Below, piece by piece: positions 20,952 through 32,321 of a DNA stretch of 64,000 nt; position 1 is the first letter of the stretch, and every line of letters begins with the position of its first letter. A program made the position numbers and the translations under genes. The notes beneath the pieces are model-generated. The model did not search any database. It saw only the letters and a program-made list of their open reading frames with translations, and was not told where the DNA came from. Source of the stretch: Ustulina deusta (lineage: Eukaryota; Ascomycota; Sordariomycetes; Xylariales; Xylariaceae); the NCBI GenBank assembly GCA_023159155.1, contig JAJNNX010000032.1, positions 186,001-250,000 on the forward strand, written 5' to 3'.

Positions 20952-23282
20952 TCATTCATCGCCCTCCTCGTCTTCGTCATCTTCGTTTTCTTCCTCATCC
21001 AAGTCTTCCATCTCCTCGTCCTCATCATCGTTGTCTATTTCGGCTGCATTTTCATCAAGAGCTGCTTGCTCCTCTTCTTTCCGTTTGCGCTCGTCTTCCT
21101 TTCTTGCCTCTTCCAGCATCTTCGCCTTCTCCAGGCCGGCTTTCCTTTGCGCCACTACATAGGCACCAACCGGTGTCTTCTCCCATGGAAAATCTTTCAG
21201 GAAAGCATCGACCTGCGCTCGGTCCCGAGGCGCAAAATCTATCTTGGCCCGCCTACCCTCGATGAACTTGGAATTGGCTTCCAACTTCTGGACTAGTAGG
21301 ACAAGACCAGAGCGTAGCTTGCCGTTGTTATTCCCCGAAGCCTTCTTCCTCGATTGTTTGAGCCAGCGCTTTATCACGATGACAACGGGTAGCGCGAATT
21401 CGGGGAACGCAATGTTCGTTGACCACAACATGAAGTACTCAGCAAAGAGGTCAACTACTTGCTCACCGACCCCATCTTGATATACACGCGTTCGTAAGTA
21501 TGACTTTGGCGTTTTATAGGCGACGTGGAAGTCAAGAGCCTTAAGAGTAGCCTGCTTCGGAGACCTTCTCATCTCTGCGGAGTTGAGGACCTCCAGAAGA
21601 ACAGAGGCAAGGGGGATATAGGTAGCGGTCGATCTGGATATCCTCAAAAGAGACCGGATCATGTGGAAACGGAGAGGGAAGTAAGTAGCCGTGGGAATGA
21701 GACGCATAGCGCCAAGGGTGACCTGGACAAGAGGATAAATCAAGAGTCTAAGCTGAGACTCTTTGCCGGCTTCAGCTTCCTTGAGGGAATTACAATGTTC
21801 CGACAGGACGCATGACCAGAAGTCCAACGAATGAATGTACTGCCAATTGTAGACATGTCTGTACGATTCATTTTTGTTGTGAACAATACTGTTTCGAAGG
21901 TGAATGGCTAATTGTCGGATAAAGTTGTAGGCTGTCGTGTAGCCGATGCTCTGATCGAGGCCCCATAGTTCAGCAGCCGAATTCTTCATGAGGTTAATTC
22001 CTTGAACCGTATTGACGTTGGTTACACGTGACCCAGCTATTAGGCCCTGGTATGTTGCTTTGAGGACTGCCTCCCGAATTGCTTTGTCCCCAATCACCAC
22101 AAGGCGGCGGAGGATAAGGAATGCTGTGATCCTCGTAGTGTCACTGCTGGTAGTCTGGGACCAAAAACCAACCACTGTCTTGATAAGATTTTTCAATAGC
22201 TTCCGGAAGGTCAAAACGTATGGGACGAGAGGTGTTAAAGCTGAAAGCGTAAGCTTAAGGGTGGCATCATCAGATAGTGTGGGGAGCATATGGAGAATTG
22301 AGGATGTGAAGCTTCGTAGCAGTATTGATAGTGGCTTAAACTTCTTTGATTCTGTCGGTATATAAATTTTGCCAGAACCTGATTCCTTGATGGGAATATG
22401 GTGCTGTAGAATCTCGGGTATTTGCTTGAGTGCGACGACAAGAACATCGTGAAAAACTTCAGGACTTGATATCGTGTAGGGTTGTTTCTTCTCCTGCTCA
22501 TCATCATCCTCGTTTAAGTGGGCTGCTGATCGAAAAGCTAGGACCACTTGTCTCGCGGCTCTGAGGGAATGGTTCTCTGTAAGGGATGCTTTCCAGCGCG
22601 CAACCATCTCTTGTGTAAGTTCGTTGTCGTGCGAAAGAGCCTCTGCCTTATCCGGTTGTGTAGACTTTTTCTGCTTCTTCTTGGGTGAGTCGTCTTCTTC
22701 GCTGGCACTCAGCTCATCAACTTCAGCAAGGTCTGCATCATCGAAATCCAAGGCTTCGGGGTCGTTCTCTTTCAAGAATTTGTAGAAATCGGGGTCATCC
22801 TTAGCAAGAGCTCCCATCGCATCCTTGCTCATTCCGAGGTCTCCATCGCCAAGCTGGGTATCTCCGTCGTCGTCGTCGTCGCTCGCAATGGGCTGCTCAA
22901 CATCGGATATTTCAAGATCGTCACTCGCATCATCGTCAGATGGATCGGGTTGTGGCTCGTCTCTCTTACGTTTCCCGAGTTTCTTGGATGATTTGCTGGC
23001 TTTCGGCGCTTTGTCGACGATCTCGAATCCTCCGCCAAAAAAGTCGTCGACGCTCATCTCGTTGACATTGGCGGTTTTGGATGTCCGTGCCTTGGCCGCC
23101 TTCTCGGCATCCTCGGGGCCTTTGAAAAATTCGGCATCTGTTGCCTTCCGGACTTGCTTCTTCGCCTTGAGGAGGTGCTGCTGTTTTATTTTTGCGCCGG
23201 CCTTCCGCTTCTCCAAAACATTCTTTAGGTGTTTCTGCTCGAACTTCTTGGTGGCCTTGAAATTCTTCTTGGCACCGGCCAT
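20952..23282 (-). CDS. NOC2: Nucleolar complex protein 2 (ribosome biogenesis)
   Basis: Single exon, 776 aa from the ATG at 23282. An open extension of 52 codons exists upstream but lacks conservation-type features, and MAGAKKNFKATKKFEQKHLK is the expected basic N-terminus. The first 280 residues are basic then strongly acidic (DDDASDDLEISD, SASEEDDSPKKK), as in nucleolar proteins. The Noc2 domain occupies about residues 300-680, with signatures LWGLDQSIGYTTAYNFIRQL, NWQYIHSLDFWSCVL and YPLVQVTLGAMRL(I)PTATYFPLRFH. The C-terminus ends in a long Asp/Glu run. Noc2 pairs with Noc1 and Noc3 to export and mature pre-60S particles. Upstream lies a promoter rich in CCTACCTA/TAGGTACC words. Confidence 0.95.
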   Translation of the reverse strand: MAGAKKNFKATKKFEQKHLKNVLEKRKAGAKIKQQHLLKAKKQVRKATDAEFFKGPEDAEKAAKARTSKTANVNEMSVDDFFGGGFEIVDKAPKASKSSKKLGKRKRDEPQPDPSDDDASDDLEISDVEQPIASDDDDDGDTQLGDGDLGMSKDAMGALAKDDPDFYKFLKENDPEALDFDDADLAEVDELSASEEDDSPKKKQKKSTQPDKAEALSHDNELTQEMVARWKASLTENHSLRAARQVVLAFRSAAHLNEDDDEQEKKQPYTISSPEVFHDVLVVALKQIPEILQHHIPIKESGSGKIYIPTESKKFKPLSILLRSFTSSILHMLPTLSDDATLKLTLSALTPLVPYVLTFRKLLKNLIKTVVGFWSQTTSSDTTRITAFLILRRLVVIGDKAIREAVLKATYQGLIAGSRVTNVNTVQGINLMKNSAAELWGLDQSIGYTTAYNFIRQLAIHLRNSIVHNKNESYRHVYNWQYIHSLDFWSCVLSEHCNSLKEAEAGKESQLRLLIYPLVQVTLGAMRLIPTATYFPLRFHMIRSLLRISRSTATYIPLASVLLEVLNSAEMRRSPKQATLKALDFHVAYKTPKSYLRTRVYQDGVGEQVVDLFAEYFMLWSTNIAFPEFALPVVIVIKRWLKQSRKKASGNNNGKLRSGLVLLVQKLEANSKFIEGRRAKIDFAPRDRAQVDAFLKDFPWEKTPVGAYVVAQRKAGLEKAKMLEEARKEDERKRKEEEQAALDENAAEIDNDDEDEEMEDLDEEENEDDEDEEGDE

Positions 23283-23864
23283 GGTTGTCAGTTGGTCACC
23301 GGCAGGTGCTGTGGACTTCTGTCGAGGCTGGAATGTGGTGGTTGAATAAATGGACAGGCCCTTCGTCCAGGCTCGGTGCTCGATTGCTTCGCAACTCACT
23401 GTCCGTAGAAATTTTTGGTGGAGCTTATCGTGGGGCATCTTATCACGAATTGAAGCTAAGCCCCAAAGTGGTAATACCCACGGAATAGGTACCTAGTGTA
23501 CACATACTTACCTAGACTACCTAGGTAGGTAGTGCCCACTTACGTCCATTGAGAAATGTACCTAGCCTAGGTCCTTAGTGATAGTTATTCCCACTGTATT
23601 TAGCTGGCAGGCTTACGCTATGGACCCCTCCATGAACAATAGGTACAACATCTTTTTGGCCTTGCCATCCGTCTTCTGGAGGTAGGACCTAGTTACTTAC
23701 CTAAATTAGGTACCTAAGGTGCTTCTTGCGTGCATCTCATGAGCTTCGTCGTGCTCCTTAGTTCCACGGCCCTGACACTCCTCCGCTCAGCATTCCCGAA
23801 CCAAGATACAAGCTATCAGACTCATACACAAGTGATATTCGTTCAAAGCATATGATCCTTCAAA
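23283..23864. promoter_or_regulatory. Divergent promoter NOC2/VPS28 with TAGGTACC patches
   Basis: This is a bidirectional promoter between NOC2 (minus) and VPS28 (plus). From 23487 to about 23725 it contains repeated words of the type ggtacct, acctaggtaggtagt and ttaggtacctaag, mostly palindromic. The same vocabulary recurs at 37150-37395, 54267-54545 and elsewhere (see findings). Confidence 0.55.
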
Positions 23865-24689
23865 ATGGCATCCAGGCAAGCATATGCGCCAACACCTCAC
23901 AGCTATGTGCCCAACACCACTATTTCCGCAACAATAAATCTCGATGAGGTCCGGATTACAGAGCCATCCTAAATGATCAAAAGCATGCAGACTGACAGAA
24001 AATAGGAGGTGAAACTGGCCGAGACGCGAGCCGAGCGCGATTTACAAGATTCCCTAGCCGAGATCTTCTCCATCATCGTCACTCTAGATGAGCTTGAAAG
24101 GGCGTTTCTCAAGGACGCAATCCCAGAATCCGACTACACTGAAATATGCGAGCGGTCTTTGAAGCAGTACAAATCCATCCTAGCTGATGAGACTGTAGCC
24201 AAAGCATTTGTTGGTCTCGAAGAGTTCAAGGCTGAGTGGGATGTAAGCTACAACGTCTCGACGGCATCACCACCTATTCGCGTACTTACAGTGACATAGC
24301 TCGAAGTGCCGAGAGCAACGGAACGACTGAAGGTTGGGATGCCTTCGACAGCCGTTACTGCTTCAACTGGCACGGCCCCTCAGCCAACAGTCGCTGCCGC
24401 TAGCAAATCCGGGCAGCTCATTTTGAAGGCAACAGAAGACTTTATCACCTTTTTGGACGCAGTTCGTCTCCGCCTTCTCACGAAGGACCAATTGCATCCT
24501 CTCCTGACGGACATTATCCAAAGCGCTAATAAAGTCACCGACCGGGATTTCGAAAACAGGGGCAAGATCATCCAATGGCTGATAACTTTGAACCAGATGA
24601 AGGCGACTGAGGAGTTGTCGGAACATCAAGCTCGAGAACTCGAGTTAGACATCAACTCGGCCTATGTGGGTTTCAAGAATACCCTTTGA
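23865..24689 (+). CDS. VPS28: ESCRT-I subunit VPS28 (3 exons)
   Basis: Exons are 23865-23948, 24006-24242 and 24300-24689, giving 236 aa, the family length. The start MASRQAYAPTPHSYVP is followed by the conserved Vps28 N-terminal helical domain (VKLAETRAERDLQDSLAEIF, then LDELERAFLKDAI and YKSILADE). A linker leads to the C-terminal four-helix bundle (TEDFITFLDAVRLRL, then WLITLNQMKATEELSE and ending AYVGFKNTL). VPS28 joins VPS23 and VPS37 in ESCRT-I to sort ubiquitylated cargo into multivesicular bodies. The C-terminal domain contacts ESCRT-II. In fungi ESCRT-I also feeds the PacC pH-signalling pathway. The first intron has an unusual GTCCGG donor but the joined reading DEEVKLAE fits homologues. 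Confidence 0.95.
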
Positions 24690-25089
24690 GCACGCTCATG
24701 AATTGGTCAGCCGAAGATGTTTCCCTCGCATCCTTATTTGGATGCATTCATCGGCTATTAACCAGGCCCAGTACGTACAGTGAAACTATATACGATGAAG
24801 ATTGCTCTCGCTCACAAAACGATCGCGACAAGGCAGCGGCAACATACATTGTACTGCTTTAAATCACCGCCTCGGTCAGGTCGTCCTCGGGATCTAAGTC
24901 TTCTCCTGCAGCTATGAGTGGCTAACTTGTCATTAATGGCCCCACCTAAAGGGCGCATATTCTTCCTGTTTCCATCACTTCGTCCACTAGTCTAGTTGAC
25001 GATATTTAGTACTGATCAGACAGTATTGTGAAGCAATCACCCGTCTGTGCCAGCATCATAGGCTTGCTTTGAGCCTCCCAATACCAACC
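24690..25089. other. Intergenic VPS28 to AlaX
   Basis: 3' end of VPS28 and promoter of the AlaX-type gene. Nothing else seen. Confidence 0.5.
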
Positions 25090-25899
25090 ATGCAACGCAC
25101 TTTTCTTGCTTTTCAGCATAATGCCAAGCTTCACAGTCTCCAAACAGTTGTCCGGGCAGTGAAATCAGTCGCGTCACTCGAGGAAGCGAATAGAAGTCTT
25201 TTCAAAGGTGCAGATGAGCAAGATCATGTTTTAGTCACCGATCAAACAATATTTCATCCCCAAGGCGGCGGCCAGCCATCCGATGTTGGAGTGATCAAAG
25301 CTGCCTCGGGAGCCAGTTTTGATGTGTCGGCTGTTCGCATGAACGCCGTAACTGAAGGAGAGGTACTCCATCTCGGCCAATTTGCCGACACATCATCTCA
25401 TTTCAAGCCCGGTGAGACTGTCACACAAACCATCGACAGTGAGAAACGCCTGCTCTATTCAAGGTACCATACTGCGGGGCATGTTCTTGGCGGCGCAGTG
25501 CGGCATCTTCTCGAAAATGAGGTCGCCAACTTTGACGAGTTAAAAGCATCTCACTTCCCCGACTCGGCGGCATGTGAGTTTCAAGGCCTGATCGAGGGAA
25601 AATGGAAGGACTCTATACAGGCGCGCGTCGATGAGTATATCAATAAAGACATGCCGGTTGAGATAGACTTTTGGGACGAAGACGATTTTAGGGCGAACGG
25701 GCTGGAAAGACTTATACCTGACCGGAAGGCAATGGGCATGGCAGACGACGAGAAGTTCCGTGTCGTCAAAATCATCGGCTGTGAGGCTTACCCATGTGGG
25801 GGAACTCACGTCAACTCAACAAAACACTGCGGCAAAACGAATGTCAAGAAGATTAGTCGATCGAAGGGCATAAGCCGCGTGAGCTATACACTCCCCTGA
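25090..25899 (+). CDS. AlaX-type alanyl-tRNA trans-editing protein
   Basis: Single exon, 269 aa from the ATG at 25090. The protein is the second additional domain of threonyl/alanyl-tRNA synthetases as a stand-alone enzyme. It hydrolyses tRNA(Ala) charged by mistake with Ser or Gly. An N-terminal beta-barrel shows the glycine-rich FHPQGGGQPSDVG motif. The zinc site consists of RYHTAGHVLGG (HxxxH) and, near the C-terminus, CEAYPCGGTHV (CxxxH). All metal ligands are present, so it should be active. The preceding in-frame TTG at 25069 is not a likely start. The linker between the motifs has the usual 'FPDSAACEF' type strand. Confidence 0.92.
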   Translation: MQRTFLAFQHNAKLHSLQTVVRAVKSVASLEEANRSLFKGADEQDHVLVTDQTIFHPQGGGQPSDVGVIKAASGASFDVSAVRMNAVTEGEVLHLGQFADTSSHFKPGETVTQTIDSEKRLLYSRYHTAGHVLGGAVRHLLENEVANFDELKASHFPDSAACEFQGLIEGKWKDSIQARVDEYINKDMPVEIDFWDEDDFRANGLERLIPDRKAMGMADDEKFRVVKIIGCEAYPCGGTHVNSTKHCGKTNVKKISRSKGISRVSYTLP

Positions 25900-27066
25900 C
25901 AGTCCACACCAATAGTAGCGGGCACGGAACCCTTCCCAAACCCAGTTATCCCAGATTCGATGCAGTCAATAGAACACAACATGTTATAGACCGAAATATA
26001 AGCCTCAAGATATACATGTGCATTCCCCATATCAAAGCGATAGCATTTACGCGATCTGGAAGATGCTCGTCTTCTTTATCATATCATTTACACCGATTGG
26101 TATTTTAGCGCGAGAACGGTATTAATGATAGTTCTCAAATCAACAGCGCTCGCGGGACCATGCGCTGTTGGTGAGTAGCTAGTCGCTTAACCAGAGCTCC
26201 ATTCCCAACTCGAATCTCGAGCACGTGGCCCATTTCTGCCTTGTCTGGGCTGAGGTCCCTAAAATTCGATCCACAATAAACGTAACTACGGATGGACCTC
26301 AAACTACTTAGCTACTTTAGTTGAAACCAATCGAACCCAGACATTCGCAATGACTCGGTAACGGAGAGTCGAATTGGTCACCTAATCAAAGCCGTCATCG
26401 TGCTTCCTGCCAGCTACGAAGGGTTCAAATGTAGGGACTGCATATAACTCGACAGTTGGCGCTGACTTGGAGCAAAGGGATTGAGAATACCTACTCGAGC
26501 CCGACAATGTTTCCAACCTCATCTCGCGCCCAGGGTCTAGGAGATGGTAATGGGTATTTAGTGACGTTTTGCTACGGATACATGCATGATAATACTGGCC
26601 GGAGTCGGGTCATTGTGCTCAACTTAATTTGGTCAAATGCATGCCACCCTTCTTTACGGGAGGCTGCATGTGGCCTGAATGATTGGCTCCTACAACATCC
26701 AATGGCTCGCTCTCCAGTCTTGAGCCAAAACTTTAACCGCAGTAGACTTGATAGCGGGACCTAATGCCGTAAGGTCCTATCACATTAGGGGTCCTAACCT
26801 GCATTCTCACATATCTTAGGTGACTTCGCAGAGTGTTACCCGGCTCGCATGTCGAACCGTCTTTGCATCCGTCCACACATTGGCTGAACGACCCGGTTGC
26901 AACATTGACTACGAAAATTATATATCCTGGCTCCATCCCTCTTTCCCTTGTCGTACAGAATATCTTCTCTTCCTCACGTACCAGATCAATCATAGGGACT
27001 CACTATTTCAACACTGAAACCAATCTCAATATTCTGTTCTCCCATCTATAGAAATGAGAGAGTATC
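25900..27066. other. Intergenic with BTA1 promoter
   Basis: This is a long non-coding stretch before the betaine lipid synthase gene. It contains a CACGTG core at 26222-26227, about 840 bp upstream of the BTA1 ATG, and a pyrimidine-rich leader just before the gene. Short ORFs in it show no family resemblance. Confidence 0.5.
26222..26227. promoter_or_regulatory. CACGTG element upstream of BTA1
   Basis: This palindrome is the core site bound by Pho4/NUC-1-type bHLH regulators of phosphate starvation. Betaine lipid synthesis is phosphate-regulated in fungi, so a role is plausible, but CACGTG also occurs by chance elsewhere in the window (for example 9583, 16594, 46207). Confidence 0.3.
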
Positions 27067-29683
27067 ATGGATTTTCTTGGTGGTAACATATTACCCCCCG
27101 GCTCGGAGCTCAAAATCTTTCTAGTTGGAATAGGAGTATTCCTTCTTATTGGAATCTGCTTTTCCATCACTTCCACCAAAAAGGCTGAGGACAATGAGAA
27201 TCCTACGCTCGTCCAGTCTTTGTGGCTATTTTTCTACTCCTGCTTTCTTAAGCCGCACAGGAGTGATAGCAAGGGTAACCAGCAGGATGCTCTTGAGAGC
27301 TTCTACAAGTCGCAGGCCAGCGCCTATGATGCGACAAGAAAGCGTCTTCTGAAAGGCCGAGAGGATATGCTGGCCTTAGCAGCTGCCCAGCTTGCTCTAA
27401 AAGCTAAAGCAGTGGGTTCAAACAATGACAGGAAGATCTGGGTTGATGTCTGTCACCAAAATCAAGTCTTCACTACCATGTCGCTAACCCGAATCACAGA
27501 TCGGTGGCGGTACCGGCTGGAACATTGAGGCGATGTCTCAGTTCGTCAACGTTTCTACTTTCTTCGATAGCGTATACCTAGTTGACTTCTCGCCGTCTCT
27601 GTGTGAAGTAGCTCGGAAGCGATTCGCTAGATTAGGCTGGATGAACGTTAAAATCGTGTGTCAAGATGCGAGAAAATTTCGCTTAGAGGACCACGAACCA
27701 GTCGTCGATAGCGGACGACACGGCTCTCTCGAAGCTAATTATTTCTCCCACGAGCAGCCAAGACATGTGGGCGCCGATCTTATTACCATGTCCTACAGCC
27801 TGTCTATGATCGTAAGTACCTCCTAGAAGCTTAAACACGGCGAACTAACCATATGATAGCCTGATTACTACTCTGTCGTTGACTCTTTAACCTCACTCTT
27901 GGCGCCGAACGGCATTGTGGGCGTGGTTGACTTTTACGTTCAATCTCGAGTTGACGTCAGCTTTAGGAACTACACAGGAGGTCTCATTGACCGTCATGTG
28001 AATTTTCTTGGAAGGACTTTCTGGCGTGCTTGGTTCGATATTGATAGGGTTGCTCTCGAGCCCGGTCGCCGGGATTACCTTGAATATCGCTTTGGTACAG
28101 TTCTCAACGTCAATACTCGCAATTATGTACTTGGCGCGATTCCGTACTATATTTGGCTCGGCGCACCCAAGCAACCACTTTCAAGTTCCCTCACACACGA
28201 AATTGTGGAAAAAGTCGATGCTTTGGTTACTGAGTCACCCTACCTTTCCCCTGTTCACCATTCGAATCTACTGTCCCGAGAGATAGAGAAGGGTGCCTCA
28301 GAGATTCGCTCCAAGGCTTTCGACGCTGCTATTGTAAACTTGTCATCAAATTTACCTCTCCCTTCATTCTTCTATCAAAATCATCACTATCGAATATACT
28401 ACGACGACCAACTCAAGAAACACACTCAGTTCAATGACGAGTATATATACGCATTCACCTGGGAAGACACCCTTGTCGACGAGCGAATCTTGAGGCTCAA
28501 GCCAGATGATGTAGTTCTTGCCATCACTAGTGCAGGCGACAATATCCTTTCCTATGCACTACAGGGCCCTGCCAGGATCCACGCCGTTGACCTGAATCCG
28601 ACCCAGAATCATTTGCTAGAGCTTAAGCTCGCCGCTTATCAATCGCTCGAGTATGAGGATTTCTGGAAGATTTTTGGCGATGGCAAACATCCTGGTTTCC
28701 GCTCTCTGCTTATTTCGAAAATGTCTCCCCATCTGTCCAGCCGTGCATTTCAATACTGGCTGAGTAATCACCGCATCTTCACTAAGAACCAGGGTGGTCT
28801 CTACGACACCGGCGGCTCCAGGCACGGGATTCGGATCTTCCGTAGGATCACGCAGCTCTTCGGGTGTCGGGCGGCTGTCAAGGATCTCCTCACAGCCAAA
28901 ACGCTCAACGAGCAGCGCGAGATCTGGCGCAACCGCGTTCGTCCCGCGCTACTGTCCCGTCTCGTGTCCAACTTCGTCGTGAGCCAAGAGTCCTTTCTCT
29001 GGAGGGCGCTAGGTGTACCAAAGAATCAGCTCGCCATTCTCGAGACAGACCACGCCGTCTCCGAAGCCGTTTGCGGCCCAAACCCGACGGCCAAAAACAC
29101 CCGCTCGCACGCTATCTGGGAGTACATGGTGAACACGCTTGATCCTATGGTGGAGTCCACACACATCGCCACAGATAACCCGTACTACCTGGTGTGTCTC
29201 GACGGCAAGTACTCGCGGCAGTGTCATCCGGATTACCTATCGCCCAAAGCGCATGCACGTCTCTCGCGACCCGACGCGCTTGATAACCTGCGCATCCACA
29301 CGGACGAGATCGACGAGATTCTCGCGCGCATTGCGCCCGGCACGCTCACGGTCGCTGTCGTCATGGATAGCATGGATTGGTTCGATCCGGAATCAGACGC
29401 CGCGATGTCGCAGATCACGAAGCTCAATCGCGCGCTCGCGATGGGCGGACGCGTCATGCTGCGCTCCGCTGGCCTGAAGCCGTGGTACCTGAAGGAATTC
29501 GCCAAGCTTGGTTTCGTGACGAAGTGCATGGGCTCTCGCGAGGACGGCGCGTGCATCGATCGTGTCAATATGTACGCTTCGTGCTGGATCTGCACTAAGA
29601 GGGAACATCTCGCGCCGCCTACCCCGCCGACTCCCAACATTGATTCTCTTGGCAGCGCGGAGATCTCCTCTCTCAAGATCTGA
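27067..29683 (+). CDS. BTA1: Betaine lipid (DGTS) synthase (3 exons)
   Basis: Exons are 27067-27447, 27500-27811 and 27860-29683, giving 838 aa. It makes diacylglyceryl-trimethylhomoserine, a phosphorus-free membrane lipid, from diacylglycerol and S-adenosylmethionine. A single membrane helix (about residues 15-38, KIFLVGIGVFLLIGICFSI) anchors it, probably in the ER. The N-terminal half is the BtaB-like N-methyltransferase, with SAM motif VDIGGGTGWNIEAM restored exactly at the first splice junction. The C-terminal half is the BtaA-like DUF3419 domain that transfers the aminobutyl group, with FTWEDTLVDERIL, SAGDNILSYAL and IHAVDLNPTQNHLL. The order B-then-A is the fungal arrangement. Expression is usually induced by phosphate shortage. 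Confidence 0.96.
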
Positions 29684-30985
29684 GGCGGGTTAGTTGCGCG
29701 TTGCACTGGGATGGCGGGGACCAGGGTTGGAAAAGGAGGCTTATTTGTTTTAGGGGCAGATTTGATATTATCGCCAACCGTGTTAGTGTAGAATCACCGG
29801 GAGCTAGTGAGAAGGGTGATTGCAGATTGATATAGTTTCTCAACGTATAATGAATGATGCAGACCTCGTGTTGTACAAGCGTAGTCCTATGCGCCCTTCC
29901 CTGTCCTCGCAGTTTGTTGAAATTATTTGCGGTGTCGAAGTATTTACTCGCAGATTCCTCACTCATCTGGATCTTTCCCCCTACCCTGTCACATGAATGC
30001 CCCATTCCCTACTAGCCGACATAAGACACTGCGTCAACCTTGGACACATGCCTCATCGTACCACCACGATACCGCGCACAACTGACGAGGTAGCTGGTAA
30101 CTAGATGAGTGTTAATAGAAATGTTGGTACGCCAGTACATAAGTTGGTTGACTTGGTGACTAAGGGTAGTCTTACCCCCCTCGGCCGTAACTTCTATATC
30201 TCCCTGCCCTACTTCAACAGATGCATTGCTGGTAAAACGTTCAGGACTATTGTATTGGGTGAGTCGGATTGGGCGCGGATCTGGAATTCCTGTTTAGCAT
30301 GCTATAGACCAAAATAAAATTTAGCCAGAGCTTTCCTATGTTTTTTCTATTACAAGATAAAGAAAGCGCAATATAAAAAAACAATGGCATATATACAGGG
30401 GTCTGAGAGGGTCAAAGAACATATAAGCTCCGAATAAACCACCCGATTAACAATGGCTCAAAGCAACGCACTCCAGCCATAGCAGGTGCGATATACAAAA
30501 TGACTTTGGTACCTTCCTTATAGGTATGTGTAGATAATAGTAGAACAGTACCTAGGTACTTATTGCTATTACAAGGTCACCGGGACATTTTCAAATGCTC
30601 GCCTCAACACGCACAACAGCATCATTTTGTCAGCTGCAAAAGGCAATTCTTGCTGGTGCAACGCAGGCCCCCACCCCAGCACTGTGTTGTCCCCTACAGC
30701 TTGCCCATTCACTCGCATCAGGCTTTCTGGTCTGGCAGTAAGTGCGTTGGTCCAGTCATATACCGTCGCTTCAGCTACCTTTACGCAAAAGCCCGGCGCG
30801 CTGGAGACAGTGACAGCGCGCTTCATGCCCGCAAAGAGTACCCTTCGCGTGGAACCCCGCCCTGGACTTTTCTTCGGTCAACGGAGCTCTAGAGAAGTGG
30901 TATGTAACTGATGCATTCTCGCCCAAGGTTCATACACCATGCGCTCGCTGACGTTGTCGTGACAGAGCAGCAAAGGATCAGCAAG
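29684..30985. other. Intergenic, BTA1 to BTB gene
   Basis: 3' region of BTA1, then promoter or leader of the BTB-domain gene. A TAGGTACC-type patch occurs at 30510-30560 (ggtacct...tataggtatg...gtacctaggtac). Small ORFs between 30560 and 30910 look non-coding. Confidence 0.5.
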
Positions 30986-32321
30986 ATGTCACCTTTCATC
31001 AATGAGGATGTACTGCGCATGGTGAACCGCCACTCATTGTACAGGGGGCCCGATTGTCCACATCCCAAGGTCCCAACAACGGTAGAAGTATTCGCCCCCG
31101 GTGGTGACCTGATGCTTGTCGTCGGAAAGTGGAAGTGCACTAATAGATCTTGCATTCTGGGACAACTCAAAGGGCCCAACGCGCTCTGGTTCCGCGTCGA
31201 CTCGGTCATTCTAGCAGGCGCGTCGCCGGCTTTGGGATTCATCCTGTACAGCCCCAGTACAGTGGCCGCGAGGACTGACGGCGTGCAATGGATCGTCCAG
31301 CTCGCCGACGACAACCCGCCTGCTTTCCGGACCTTCATCAGCATCCTCTACGGACACCACCCAATCATAGTATCTGACGAGCACATGGAGCTCGAGCACC
31401 TCCTCCATCTCACTATTCTTGCTGACAAGTATGATCTCGCGTATCATTTCTTGCCGTGGTCTGCTCAGTGGGTGCAGGATATGGAACCCTACTGGGCCGG
31501 GCGAGATTTTGCCAGGGAGTCGACCGAGGATCTGGAGTCGTTGCTTTGGATCTTCTGGGTTCTCGGCCATGAGCCCTTGTACACGTACATGATACTGCAG
31601 ATCGCCTTCCACTGCGAACTTGACGCCGCTGGACAATTCACTGATCCATCTGGGCACCTCTGCTTTACGAATGACATCTACGAAGTTCCTGTGCCCCCAT
31701 GCGCGCTCTGTAAGTCAATCACATCAAATAAACTTCAGTCGAATAGCTGACTGACTTCTGGCCTATCAATCGTTAGTCGAGATCGGCCACTCGCGCATCG
31801 AGGTCCTCAAGATGATCCGTAAGGACATTAAAGCGACGCTCGAGGAGCATCTCCATGGCAATCAGAAGAAGATGTGGCTTCGCTGTCGGCGGATGGACGG
31901 GGCGAACGACTGGGCCTGGCGCCGGGGCATTCTCAGACCGTTTGTCGAGATGCTAGAGGACAAGGGGATCTGGCCATTGCCATCTGCCTATGCACTCACC
32001 GCAAGCCCCCGGAGCCTAATGGAGATGTTCCGCGCCAACCCCAGCATCCCGTCGTTCATCCATCACCGCGACGGCCGGTTCTGTGAAGCCAACGGCCCCT
32101 TCTGGGAGCGCATCGAGAAGCTGCTTCGCGAAGTCCGCTTCACCCTTCCGGCACAGTCCGCCAACCATCTCCGCGAGCAGGCCGAAAAATCCGGACTTGC
32201 GAGTTACTTCCAGTCGAAAGACCTTGGAATCTACCTCGATAAGGGAAGCTGGAATGTGAAGGAGGTTGTGGAGTTTCACGAAGCTATCGCCAAGATCGGA
32301 AGCTCTCCCGCTGAGGAATAA
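30986..32321 (+). CDS. BTB/POZ domain protein (2 exons)
   Basis: Exons are 30986-31709 and 31777-32321, giving 422 aa. An in-frame ATG at 30911 would add 25 residues. I prefer 30986 because its upstream context (A at -3) is better. Residues about 30-150 form a fungal BTB/POZ fold: EVFAPGGDLMLVVGK, a loop, FRVDSVILAGASPALGFIL, then FRTFISILYGHHPII and the helix HLLHLTILADKYDL. A cysteine pair (PPCALC) straddles the intron. The C-terminal helical part (GILRPFVEMLEDKGIW) has no domain I recognise. Such proteins are common lineage-specific fungal BTB proteins. A role as a CUL3 adaptor is possible but unproven. Confidence 0.8.

Noticed and set aside
20916..23350. Plus-strand ORFs of 80-174 codons opposite NOC2
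   Set aside because: They are reverse-strand shadows of NOC2's acidic and basic runs; the NOC2 motifs decide the strand.
30105..30910. Several ORFs of 70-109 codons between BTA1 and the BTB gene
   Set aside because: No family motifs, overlapping frames on both strands and poor start contexts; this is more likely leader and promoter sequence.
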